Of a stretch of DNA of 64,000 nt, positions 44,929-56,234 are shown in pieces. This stretch comes from Pratylenchus scribneri. Lineage: Eukaryota; Nematoda; Chromadorea; Rhabditida; Pratylenchidae. The stretch lies in contig JAQSEB010000023.1 in the NCBI GenBank assembly GCA_030063045.1, positions 3,906,001 through 3,970,000 of the forward strand, given 5' to 3'. The translations under genes and the position numbers were made by a program. Under the pieces are notes generated by a model that did not search any database, was not told where the DNA came from, and was given only the letters and a program-made list of their open reading frames with translations. Every line of letters starts with the position of its first letter. The first letter of the stretch is position 1.

Positions 44929-47900
44929 ATGAACCAAAAAATGATGGAATATTCCGCCCCTCCTCTTCCCATTCATCAACAAAATATTTCTGCTGGAATA
45001 AGTCCAAATCCCGTGTCAAATATTGCATTCGAAAATGTTTATGGCCAAGCAAGAAAATGGTCAAATTTGAATATATTTCCCTCCTTCTAGGGCCGAATCA
45101 ATCAACTCGGTGGGGCTTATATAAATGGTCGGCCACTTCCACCAAAAAAACGACTTCAAATTGTGGAAATGGCCAAAAAGGGTGTAAAGTTAGACCAATC
45201 GAAAAAGGGACAAAAATCTGTAATATTTTAGGCCCTGCGTTATTAGCCGTGAATTGAAGGTCTCCCATGGGGCTGTGTCCAAAATTTTGATGCGGTAATT
45301 TTAATTAATATTTTTAAAATAATTCGCCCAATTTTAGCTACAATGAAACTGGCTCAATTTCTCCTGGACAGGTCCTCATCCATTCAATCCATTCATTTCC
45401 AACATTTTCCCCAATCTCCGCGCAATTCGCGCCCATCCATTTTCCAACATCCATTTAAATTCCCCAAAAAGACAATGAGCAGTTTGGCATGGGGAAAAGT
45501 CCTTGACAAAATTTAAAATGCCCAAAAACTGCGGGAATTTTTAAAATTGGGGAAATTGAGAGAATCGAATAAATAAAATAAAAATATTTTTGTAGATTGG
45601 CGGCAACCCTCGTTCACGCATTTCCATCCAGGCCGTTCGTCTTCACATTCTTCGACTTTGTGCCGAACATTCCGGCATTGGTGCATCCCAAATTCAACAA
45701 TTACTTGTCCAAAGGTGGCAACAAATTCATTCTTTGTTCAATTTTAGAATTAAATTCAATTCAGAGGCATTTGTTCTCGTCAAAATGTGCCAAGTAGTTC
45801 GAGAATTAATCGACTTTTGAAGGCACAAAAGAATCGAAGGAATGGAGAAGGGCGAAGTGAAAAAGAGGCCGAAAATGGGAAAAAGACAAATGCAACCGGG
45901 AAGCCGTTGAGCCATTCCATCGAGAATATCCTGGGCCCAAATGAATCCTCGAATGATGATGGAAAAAGAGCATCGATGTTGGCATTGGCATCGGAATCAA
46001 AAATGAATGGTAAGGACAAAAAAAACCATTCTCCAATTCACCGTATGCCTCTTAATCCCCACAATTTGTGGTCGATGATTTTGATCGTCGCCAACGGACA
46101 ATTTCTTTGGGGATGGAGCCCTCAATTAGGGTGAAGAAATGGTGGGGGATAATGACCTCGTCCCTTCCCCCTCATTCGGTAGCCAAATTCCAAGGGAGCC
46201 GATTGCGCATTTGTTTCCGCCATTTTGCGTATTGGCTTGCCTATTGTCGGCCCCCAAAGGAGGAGGCAATTTCATCCCCAATTCGCGCTCGCGTGCCCAC
46301 TAAATCGCATTAGTGTGGAGAAGGAAGGGAGGGAATAATGCGCATTAAATGTAGTGGGAAGGGGGACATTACACATTGGCATACTGTATTTTTTGGAATT
46401 ATTTACAATTGGTCCAAAATTGGAATTGTCTCCTCACTTTTTGTTATTAATTAATTCCCCCAATATATTTATCCCCCCACTTTTGGTTTGGATGGACTCA
46501 ATGCGATTTTGAGGAAAAATGCAATAATAAATTGGGAAGGGGATGCGCGCGAATTCCCTTCTTCCAATAAACCTCCTATCCTCACTTCCCAAATTTTACG
46601 ATCTTACTAAAAGAGGAGAGGATTTCCATTTCCCTTTTGGGAGTTTATCTGAGGAAAATGATCAGAGAAGATTGATTACTTTGGCACAATATTGGCAATG
46701 GCATTGCTTAGGATAAGGGCGAATTAATGCGCAATTAATGAGTCCAATAATCCTTTTTTAATCGACCGGAAATCAATTTAAATAAAATAAAATCAATTCT
46801 TTTGGATTAGAATATTTCTTTTTTTAAACAAATTTCGGTAACCTTTGAATTGCCAAAAAGTGACAAGTTGGCCGGCAAAAATATGAGGAAGGGAGGATTA
46901 GAGTAGAGGAAAGTCGGCATCGGCACATCCACTTTTCATCCATTGGTGCAAAGTTAAGTTATTAGGAAGGAAACTGTCCATGGTGAGAGGAATTACCCAA
47001 TTTTGGATTTGTCCATAGGTGGGTGAGCAAGGATTGAAGGAAAATGAACATATGGAATTTGTGGAGAATTGGTATTTTTTGGATTTTACACTAATTTTTT
47101 GCCGGCACAAGCCAATGCCCAAAAATTCACTAATCCCCCCTCAACACTATTTAATTTACAAAAAATTTACATTTTAAAAACAAATTCAAATGAAACAGAA
47201 AATAAACATATTCCGCTCCATTTGAATGCAATTCCAAATTCTAATACTCAATCATGGATATTTTTATGTCAATTTCACGCCATACCATAAGCCTATAATA
47301 TCAAAGATAGAAAAATTCTGCCCTGAAGCGAATTCCAAAATAATATATTTGCCACCCACCAAAACCACTAATCATAATTTTGATCTCTTTTTCCCCGTCA
47401 AATATCCCAATCATCACCCCCAACCCCCTCATATCCAATACCGCAATGCCATCCATCAATTTGGCGCCTTCATCGCTGATTACAGGGGCCGATACCGTCA
47501 TTTGTGCGCCTCTTTTTGCCATTGCCGAATGCCGACCACCGCCTCAATCCCCCACCCACCCACCCACCTATATTGCGGGAAGGCGAACTTTTACGCTCGG
47601 GCGATGAACCGAGGGGTCACCCAAATATAGCTCCCTAGGTGGTCTCTCCTCTGTAATATGCTCTATTTTCATTGGCGGCCGAACATTATGAAAAGTTTGG
47701 GATGATGAACGGTGGGCAATCCCCTCCTCCCTCCTTCCATTCCTTCTTCCTTATCTGCCCAAATGGCGGCATTCCCTTTAGTTCACCTTTCATTTCGCTA
47801 ATGTCAAAAATGCAATGCGGCGATGTTCTTTCGGCATCAATTACAGCCGTAAATCATCTCCCCTTGTGGGGTTGTTTGACATAAATCGGAAAAAAAAGAT

Positions 47901-48730
47901 ATGAAAATAAAAATTTAATGTTTTTGAGGGAATATTCAAATATTATTCAGATATTGTCCCATCAATCTCTTTCACTTCATCATCATCTTCATCTGAGGCA
48001 CATTCCTCCACAATTTTTAATTTGGCTTCTGCTTCGGATGAAGAAAATCATCAACAACAGCAAAAGAAGCAGCAGACAATGCAATTGGATAGCCGGAGGG
48101 CAAGAACCTCATTTAGTCAAGAACAATTACGGTAGAGGGAGAAATGGGCAAAAGGGAATGGAAATGGATGAATTCATTTCAGTTTATTGGAGAAAACATT
48201 CCGTGAGAATAAATATCCTGGTCAAGAGCAAAAAGAATGGTTGGTGAAAGCCACACAATTGGATGAGGACAAAATCATTGTTAGCCTTTCCATTCATATT
48301 CATTCAATTAAATTCAATATTAAAAGACTTGGTTCTCCAATCGACGTGCCCGTTCTCGACGTAAAGCTTTCCAGCATTGTCCCTCCTTTCAAAAACTCTT
48401 TTCGCCCTCATTCCCAAATGACCAAAATGGGCAAAGCCATAAAAATACTCACCAATCACCGCCTCAAATTGATTTGAATGCCCAAATGGTTGTGGCCCAA
48501 CAATGTCAGGTTTGGCTTTCAATCTAATGAAATAATCCCCCACCTCTCTTCAGCAGCCGAATAATCCAACGTTGTTTCCCTTTCTTCCAATTTTGTCACA
48601 ATTTTCTACCATTTCCCCCTTTCTTCCAATGTTTTTCAATCCGCCCTTCGGCAACTTCAATGGATTTCCCAATTTCCAAATGAATTTACAAAATATGAAG
48701 GCATCAGAAGTAACAGATCAGAAGAATTAA
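44929..48730 (+). CDS. pax-3: Pax3/7-family transcription factor (paired domain, octapeptide, S50 homeodomain)
   Basis: ATG 44929 ([12 protein letters not shown]). The paired domain is split over several exons: [17 protein letters not shown] (from 45091), [20 protein letters not shown] (from 45234), [19 protein letters not shown]..., and [19 protein letters not shown] (from 45765). The octapeptide HSIENILG follows near 45920. After a long intron (about 46137-47930), exons give [34 protein letters not shown] and [14 protein letters not shown], a PRD-class homeodomain with Ser at position 50. The Pro/Phe-rich tail ends at TAA 48728-48730. Paired domain plus octapeptide plus S50 homeodomain is Pax3/7. 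The RED half of the paired domain is divergent. The first intron is GC-AG. Confidence 0.88.
46137..47930 (+). other. Long intron of the pax-3-like gene
   Basis: About 1.8 kb separate the octapeptide-side exons (the one near 46065-46132 is uncertain) from the homeodomain exons. No other gene or repeat is recognised. Long introns are rare in this window, so regulatory elements are plausible. Confidence 0.5.
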
Positions 48731-48868
48731 ATTGAACAATGAAATTGAAGCAATTTTAAATATTTTTGATTTTAAAAATTTATTCAATCCCATAAAAACA
48801 TTCTTTGATTTAATAGTTTTGATAAAAAAAAATAAGCAAATATATTTGAATGAATGAATATTATCCAA

Positions 48869-49160
48869 TTATCCCCATCCCCATCCGCATTCGGTGCTGA
48901 TTGAACTGGACCACCATTTCTTCCTAAATCGAGTGCATCCCCATCCATTATTGTTCCAATTGTTGTAGCCCCAACCCCATTGTCGTTTTATCCGAGAATA
49001 TTTGGCCGGCTTCAATTTGTTATAAACGCTATAAAAATGGGAAAAGGTGTGAAAATTACTTTGAATTTTCATTCATTCACCTTTCAGAAATTGGCATTGC
49101 CGAAACGGTGGAATAAAATAAAAATAAAAGGAAAATAAAGCAAAATAAATATTTTCTCAT
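48869..49160 (-). CDS. QWGWG-type secreted peptide precursor (79 aa)
   Basis: Exon 1 49160-49081 encodes a signal peptide (MRKYLFCFIFLLFLFYSTVS, cut near A). A 52-bp GTGAAT...TTATAG intron precedes exon 2 (49028-48869), in phase. After RIKR the mature peptide starts QWGWGYNNWNNNGWG, contains two cysteines (GCTRF... and TECGW) and ends GWGWG at TAA 48869-48871. A dibasic site followed by a Gln-Trp-Gly-rich peptide resembles nematode NLP/caenacin antimicrobial-type precursors. The two cysteines are an unusual addition. Confidence 0.65.
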
Positions 49161-49768
49161 TTTTTGTTTTGTCGATTTAAAAGAATTATTTGAAGATTGG
49201 ATGGAATTTTTTTCCGAAAAGCAAATTGAGAATTGTTTTCTTAAAAATTTCAGCAAATGATTTGCTCCTCCATATGATCAGTGACCATCGGAATTTACGA
49301 ACACCGATGGGGGGAGTAAAGTGGGAAGGTCAAAGTCAAAGCAAAACGGGAAGAGTGTCACCCATATTCGCCAAATTGGTTCTCTTCAATTTCACAGAAA
49401 AGTTTTGGTTTCAGTTTGGGTTTGTTAAAGAATGATTTATTTTATTTATCCATGCAAAAATTAAAGTAGAAAAATGCTATTTTACTTAGATAATGACAAA
49501 ATTAAAATCAGCAGTAATTAAATAAAGAATATATTGATACCAGCAGTACAATAGAGATGTTAACAAAATTGAAAATAATTTTGATGTCCGCGAGAATGGG
49601 GTTTTTGATTTATTAGATGATGAAATTGTAACGTGTAAGGCAATTACAATAAAAATGTGATAATTTGATTTAAAGAAAAGTCAAACAAAATGTCTTCAAT
49701 TAATCAAAAAAGTTTCTTTTATTTTATTGAATCCTGAGTGAGTGTTATTCTTGAATATCATTCATTCA
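49161..49768. other. Gene-free stretch
   Basis: AT-rich. The open frame at 49190-49435 has no supporting features. Nothing else is recognised. Confidence 0.4.
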
Positions 49769-52304
49769 TTCAATCTCGAATTGATTCCATTGATAGATCC
49801 GAGCCAGGATCATCCCATCCACGACTAGCAGTGCGGGCCGAGCCAGGAGGTTCACCCCATGCACCTTCACCATCACCAGCCGTAGAAGTAGAGCGGCCTC
49901 TTGAACCGAATCCACCTCGCTGCCCAAAACGATTTGCCTAAATTAATTGCAATTTTTTTGATAATTTAATAATAAATTCTACCGTTGTTGAGGAAGTTGT
50001 ATTGTTGGCATCCCCCGATGAGCTCGGATTGGAATTGCTGAATTAAAATTGATAAATTTAATAAAATTAATATATTTAATTTACCCATTAATGCTGCCAT
50101 TTTGTGCAACAATGGATGACTGCGAATTGTTGTCAGCCGAAAAACCTCCTCCACGTCCACGACCAAAACCAACATGATGATATGCAGGGAAAAGACCACC
50201 ACCGCGTCCTCTGCCGCCGCCAGTGGAAATTGTTAACGGTGGAGGAAAGGACACCGTATTATTCGAAGTAATACTAAAAAATTGAAATTATTTTGAATTT
50301 TTATAATAATTTAAAATTACGGAGGAGGAGGAGCAGGGAAGAAAAAAGTGGGACCGCTCGTGCCCGTATTTCCACCGCCGCGTCCACCACCACCACCACG
50401 TGATACGGTGTTGTTGCATCGACATTGTGAAGGAGAAGAATGGCATTTATTGCATTGACCAATTTGTGTGTTGATATTGTTGTTTCCTCCTCCTCTGGAA
50501 CGACCTCCTCCAAATCCACCGCCACCACCACGTCCACCTCCACGGCCGGCAGAAGAAGCATTATTATCCGAAAAACGACTGCAAATTAAAAACAATTATT
50601 TAAATAAATACTAATTAAAAATTACATAATAGCGCGTCTTGGTCGATTGCCACCACTGCAGCCAAAGCCACCACCTCTTCCATGAAAAACAGGTCGACTA
50701 CTAAAAATAATATTTATTTATGGCAATTTAATTTGTTTGTCAATTTTACCGTGCACCAAAGCCGCCTCCACGAGATCCATTTCCATTCCCATTCGGTGGT
50801 GGTGTTGGCGGACTGAATGGACGAGTGTCAGTGGCGACCAATTCACCAGTGCTGGAAGGTAAAGAGAAGATGCTGATTGCGGATGCGGGTCTCGGCAATC
50901 CAATTATTTGTCCATACCCAATTTCCCTTGTGGCAATTTCGACGTCATTGTCCGAGTCATCAGATTCAAGATCGAATAAATTTGGACTGTAATCTACTGC
51001 CGGTGGACGGCGAGTGTATGATCCAAATCCACCGCGGCCACCCATACCACCACCGCGACGAGCCACCTGGCGACCGGGAATGTAGAAATATGGATGATCG
51101 CCAAATCCAAATCCTGCATGACGCCTAAATTTTAAATTTTAGAATTGAAATAAATGTTTTAAAAATACTCTGACGGTTGACGGATTTCGTCAAATGCCAT
51201 TTTCTCGAGGTCAATATTCTCAAATTGTGGCGCATCGAGTTTCAGAAATTTCTTAGCATAATCATCAAAACTCAAGAATTTCTCCAAAAATGTTTTCAAT
51301 GCCTTTGAATACTGAAAAAGGGTTTTTTTATAAATTTTTATAAATTAAATTAAACTTTCTCCATTCGAGCATTCAGCAATTGATTGCGAATGAATTCCTT
51401 CTCCAAATTGTCCTTCACCTCCGTTGTATTGTATTGCAAATTATCACTGACTGGTCGAGTAACAAAACGGTCATGAATTGGAACAGTCATTTCCTCAAAT
51501 TCCTTCAAATTCATTTTTTAATAAAAATTACTTCCTGTAAAAAACCTACATCCTTCATGGAATTCAATGTTTGATTTGCAATTACAATGGCTGTTTGGAT
51601 GTTCCCTTTGTTGTTTTGGAAACTTTCATGGAGTAATTGAGCCTTAATTTGAATTTGGTCCAGTCCTTTTTGCATCACAATTTCCTGATATGGCTTCAAT
51701 GTGTGACCATTATGCTGTTGAATAGTGCACAAACTGCAATATTTTGGTTGCTGAAAATAATTTAATTTGCTTGATTAGATGAATGAATTAACCGGTTGAG
51801 CACTATTCGTTGGACAAGTATTGCAGAGAAACAATTCAGTGGTGCTGGTCAATCTGGCACATTTTGAACACGGCTCAGGCTCTTCATCACTTTCTGGTGC
51901 ACCCTTCAACTTTTCAACCATATCTTTTTTTAATAATTATCAAATAAAAACTAAATTTTGAAACCTTTGAGAATGTAATTTGTTCTGATATCTTGGATTC
52001 TTCCTCGGTGATTTTGGCGACATTGAGGACATTGGAATGTGCTCGAGTTGTTCAGTTCAAAATTTGACAATCCAAAGCCCATTGAAAAACGATCGGTGTT
52101 TTCATTTGAAGCGCGGATGAGACATTGGTTGCAGAAAGTGTGACCACAGAGCAATTGCTTAATATAATTATTAAATATTTTACTTTGAATAATAAAAACC
52201 TTTGGTTCAGTGAAAAATTCCCGACAAATTGGACATTCAAGTTCACTTCTCACTTCATATAAAAAACTTGCTTTGCTAGTATTAGCATTCGATGATGGCT
52301 TCAT
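49769..52304 (-). CDS. RING / B-box-like (TRIM-type) protein with RGG-rich tail
   Basis: ATG 52302-52304. RING finger: LECPICREFF...LCGHTFCNQCLIRAS...FQCPQCRQNHRG (52247-51990). A second zinc region follows (PCSKCARLTS...FLCNTC...KYCSLCTIQQHNGH, about 51890-51700), fitting a B-box, then predicted coiled-coil helices (51690-51180). The long C-terminal tail has many Gly-Arg-rich blocks (RRGGGMGGRGGFGSYTRR; GRGGGRGGGGGFGGGRSRGG), ending SMESIRD at TGA 49769-49771. RING proteins with RGG tails usually combine ubiquitin ligase and RNA-binding activity; substrate unknown. Confidence 0.75.
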
Positions 52305-52819
52305 ATCGCCTTAATCTATAAAAGAAAATTTTAATGATTTGAGCATTTCAATTGAGTTTTTAAATATTAAAAAAAACTAAATCCGTAAAGATTAAAGAAT
52401 CATTATCATGCTTTTTGATTAGATAAATTACAAATATTCTGTGTGGTATATGAATAATAGAATGAATTCGTTTAAAAACTGGTTTAAATTTATTGAACTT
52501 ATTTTTATTCCTTGCAAAGGCTGGGTTAACTTTTAAAATATTTGGAGATTGGGAATGGCGCGCTTGGCGCTTCAGTCTTCAGTTTCATATTTCACTTTTG
52601 TTTTTTCAGTTTCTAATCGAACCGAACCGGTTTCGACCAACGTTTCTGATTTTCAAAAATTAATTCTGGGGAATTAAAAAACCTTACTGAATTCATTGGC
52701 ATTGGCGCCATTTTTATTTAATTTTGCCTAAGGTTTAATAGGCTAGGCTAAAAGCTAAAAGTAAAGTAAAAGCTAAAATCTAAAACGGATGGTATTTAAT
52801 TTGCAGAAAAGAGTATTGA

Positions 52820-53041
52820 ATTTGTAGAAATGGATATTATGTCTCATTTCTTTTAGGCCATATAACTTGGCCATATCAAACCCCTAACCCTAACCCTAAC
52901 CCTTAACCCATAGCCCCTAATCCCATGCTTGCCCTGAACCCTAACCCTAACCCTAAACCCCTAGTTACGATACGATTAAGTTATAATTTATAAACCGCAA
53001 CCAAAAACGGTTTGCGACATAATATCCATTTCTGCAAAATA
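52820..53041. mobile_element. Small inverted-repeat element enclosing telomere-like CCCTAA repeats
   Basis: TTTGTAGAAATGGATATTAT (about 52821-52842) is mirrored by ATAATATCCATTTCTGCAAA (about 53019-53039). Between them lie two short blocks of CCCTAACCCTAACCCTAACC (about 52885-52905 and 52938-52960). It lies in the intergenic region between the RING gene and csn-6. Confidence 0.65.
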
Positions 53042-53204
53042 AATATAATATTTCCCTCTCTAATTAAACCATTTTAAGTTTAATTTAAGCAAGCTAAGCT
53101 AAAACCCAAACCAAATCCCAATTCCCAAATAAAGCTTTAATCTTGATTATTTGAATTTTTTTTTAATCATTTTTATTTTTCAAAGGAAAAATTAAATATT
53201 TATA

Positions 53205-54464
53205 ATGGCGACTCATCAGCCCAAAAGTGTCTCCACTGCATTAATTCATTCGGTGGTCGTTTTGAACATTTCGGACCAATGGACTCGTCTTTGTGTTCAA
53301 AATGGGGCCCCACAACCCGTAAAATTAATCACAAAATATATTAATATTTAATTCATATTTATTTAAGGTTTTTGGAGCATTGCTAGGAAAACAGGCTGGC
53401 AGAAACATTGAAATTTGGAATTCATTTGAACTCAAATCCGCAATTATTGAAACTGAAGGCAAGCAAAAACAACACCAAATTGAGGAGGAATATTTTTTGC
53501 AACGCTGCATTCTTTGTAAGTGAACTAATTCATGAAATATAATAATTTCATAGTAAAAGAAACATATCCGGATTTGGATTTCCTTGGATTCTATGTTTGC
53601 GGTGATCATGAGAGGACCACGGACGAGGATATTCATTTGCAACGTCAGGCACTGCCCCACAATGAATCGCCCTTTTTGCTAAAATTCAATGCGGCTATGC
53701 CAGTCATTTCGGACAAAGTTTGTTTCAAATTTTCAATATAATTATGTGAATATTTTTAGGTCTCAATTTCAATTTTTGATTCCTCTTTGGATCCATCCGA
53801 TGAAAATCGTCTCATTTTTCAATCAATTCCGGTGAAAATCGTCAGCGAAATGGCCGAACAAATTGGCCTTGACCACGTTGCACGTTATTCGAAAACGGGA
53901 ATGTCGGCTGAATCAACGGCATCAAAACAGATGGGACCTCAATTTGGTGCAATCAACACTTTCCTTAATGGACTTGCAATCGCCCATGATTATATCAAAG
54001 TTGGTGGATAAATTTTTATGAAAAAATAATTAATTTAAATTTCAAAAAGGCGGTCCAAATGGGCGAAGTGGAACGGGATGAGGCAATTTTGCGGGAAATC
54101 AACAAACTTTGCATGAAATTGACAGTCCATAGTGGTCAAAGCCAGCAGGAAATTGAGAAGGATAATTTGGTATTTTTTGACTTTATCAAAAAAAAAAATT
54201 GAATTATTTTCAGCAAATTTCGGACCACAAATTGCTGATTTTATTGAGTGCCCTTTGCAATGTTCAGGGAAGCATGTTTAATTTGGTGGAGAAAGGTAAT
54301 AAATGAATTAATGAATCCAAAAATATTTCCATTATTTTTCAGTGAATATTTTGGCAAAGGAACATTTGCATCGAGAACGTTCTTCAATGGTCCACCATCC
54401 ATCCTCAATTATGGGCGGTGGCCGCATTCCGCCTGCATATAATTTCCAACGATTTTTCTTGTAA
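53205..54464 (+). CDS. csn-6: COP9 signalosome subunit 6 (CSN6)
   Basis: ATG 53205 (MATHQPKSVSTALIHSVVVL). The MPN fold covers VFGALLGKQAGRNIEIWNSFEL, then DLDFLGFYVCGDHE. As in CSN6/Rpn8 there is no JAMM metal-binding set. Helical C-terminal exons include MGPQFGAINTFLNGLAIAHDYI and HKLLILLSALCNVQGSMFNLVEK. It ends FQRFFL at TAA 54462-54464. It is a structural subunit of the deneddylase that controls cullin ligases. Confidence 0.9.
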
Positions 54465-54654
54465 TTTGACGGAATTATTTGACTTTATTTGAATTGGAAA
54501 AACATCTCAATTCAATTTATTAAATTTATTTTACATATTTGAATAAATCTTTGTTTTTGTTTTGATAAATTTAAAATAAATCTCATCAATCAAATTCCAT
54601 TTTCTTTTTTGATTAATTAATAAATGTCAATTCCATTCCTCACACCCATTCATT

Positions 54655-55440
54655 CGCGGGAAGACGTTTCAGTGCCGCCAGTTCAGTGCCGCCGTTTCAG
54701 AGCCCGCCGTTTCAGTGCCCGCCGTTTCAGTGCCGCCGTTTCAGTGCCGCCGTTTCAGTGCCCGCCGTTTCAGAGCCCGCCGTTTCAGTGCCCGCCGTTT
54801 CAGTGCCGCCGTTTCAGTGCCCAGCCAAAAAGGGGACGTTTCAGTGCCACCTATATTTTTATCGTAATTAAGCATATAAGATTATGAAATATAGATTTTT
54901 ATTCTTTCTTCGATCATGAATATGCCAATGGGAGGTCGGGGAAGTGAGACTGCGCGGGATTAAGCCAGATATGGGGGGATTAAGGTGGATATAGGGGGAT
55001 TAGGCCGGATTAAGCCTAGTTAGGGGCTAGGGATTAGGGTTAGGGGTTCGGAGCATAGGAATCTCGCGAAGCCGGAAGCAAAACAGCCAAATCAGAACTC
55101 GCGCCCATCTATTTCATGGCTTAATCCAGCTTAATCCCCCTTATATCCACCTTAATCCCCCCATATCCGGCTTAATCCCGCGCACTCTTTTAGGCACTTC
55201 CCCGACCTCCCATTGGCATATTCATGATCGAAGAAAGAATAAAAATCTATATTTCATAATCTTATATGCTTAATTACGATAAAAATATAGGTGGCACTGA
55301 AACGTCCCCTTTTTGGCTGGGCACTGAAACGGCGGCACTGAAACGGCGGGCACTGAAACGGCGGGCTCTGAAACGGCGGGCACTGAAACGGCGGCTCTGA
55401 AACGGCGGCACTGAACTGGCGGCACTGAACAGACCCCCAC
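54655..55440. mobile_element. Large foldback element with tandem-repeat arms
   Basis: A palindrome with arms of about 350 bp (54655-55017 and 55117-55440), nearly perfect over their inner ~230 bp. The outer part of each arm is a run of 14-16-bp units GCCGCCGTTTCAGTG / GCCCGCCGTTTCAGAG. The inner part has GGATTAAG-type units. The spacer holds TTAGGG-like text (55030-55050). It resembles FB-type foldback transposons. The open frames seen in it are translated repeats. Confidence 0.8.
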
Positions 55441-55689
55441 CGCCATTCATTCCCCCAATTCATTCCATTCAATTCTGCACAATCATTCATAATAAAATAA
55501 CATTTGATTTTATTTCATTCATTTGTGTGAATTTTATCATTTCACTCACACATTTTCCAACAAAAAATTCAATAGGTTTTCCCTCTCCCCCGGGCCCTTC
55601 CATTCTTTTAATTAATTTTACCATTTGAAAATATTATATCATCTGAGACAGTTTATAATCAGTGAAATGAAAAATCACACCTATTACTC

Positions 55690-55965
55690 CTTAGCTTGGA
55701 CTAAAGTGGTTCGAGGAAAGGATCTAAGCCCCCAATGGCCCAAAAAACGGGATAGAGATTTGAGGGGAAAGAAGAAACTTTGAATTATTTATCTGTTGTG
55801 TGGGAAAATTATGAATGACAACAGAAGGTTGCAAAAATGGATTTAGGAGGCTTGAGGCAATATTTGATTGATGATTTGGTTAGGTAAAAAAAGCGTTGCA
55901 AAAAGTGTGGGTACAGTAGGAAAAATAGGAAAGATCCTTATTCCTTAGGCATTGTTGGCATTGAC
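55690..55965. mobile_element. Dispersed repeat, diverged copy 3
   Basis: CTAAGCCCCCAATGGCCC...ACGGGATAGAG, GGCAATATTTGATTGAT and GGTACAGTAGGAAAAATAGG match, in the same order, the repeat at 59085-59365. Confidence 0.55.
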
Positions 55966-56234
55966 ACATCTTTTGTATTTATATTTACAAATCACCTTTC
56001 AAACTTGATGTTTGTACTGACCGTGATGAGGTGACCAAAAATATAGGATAATCACCGGCACTCCACTTTTTTTAGTCCATTCGAATTTACCTAACCTTTT
56101 TTTTTCTTATCAGAAATAGACTCCAAAATCTGTGATGCTCCTCCTTTCGGTTCCATTTAAAATAATCCTCAAACATTGAATTGAACTCACATTCATCGTC
56201 TTTTCCAATTCCAAATCCCAAAAAATCACCAAAA

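Noticed and set aside
52885..52960. A true telomere or chromosome end
   Set aside because: The CCCTAA blocks are short, internal, flanked by inverted arms, and ordinary genes continue on both sides.
54624..54887. Open frames rich in FQCPPFQ / SVPPFQ repeats in the foldback element (also 55254-55490)
   Set aside because: They are translations of 14-16-bp tandem units and appear on both arms in mirror image. There is no start context or domain.
54655..55440. CRISPR-like array
   Set aside because: Units are 14-16 bp with no spacers and lie in palindromic arms; the host is a eukaryote.
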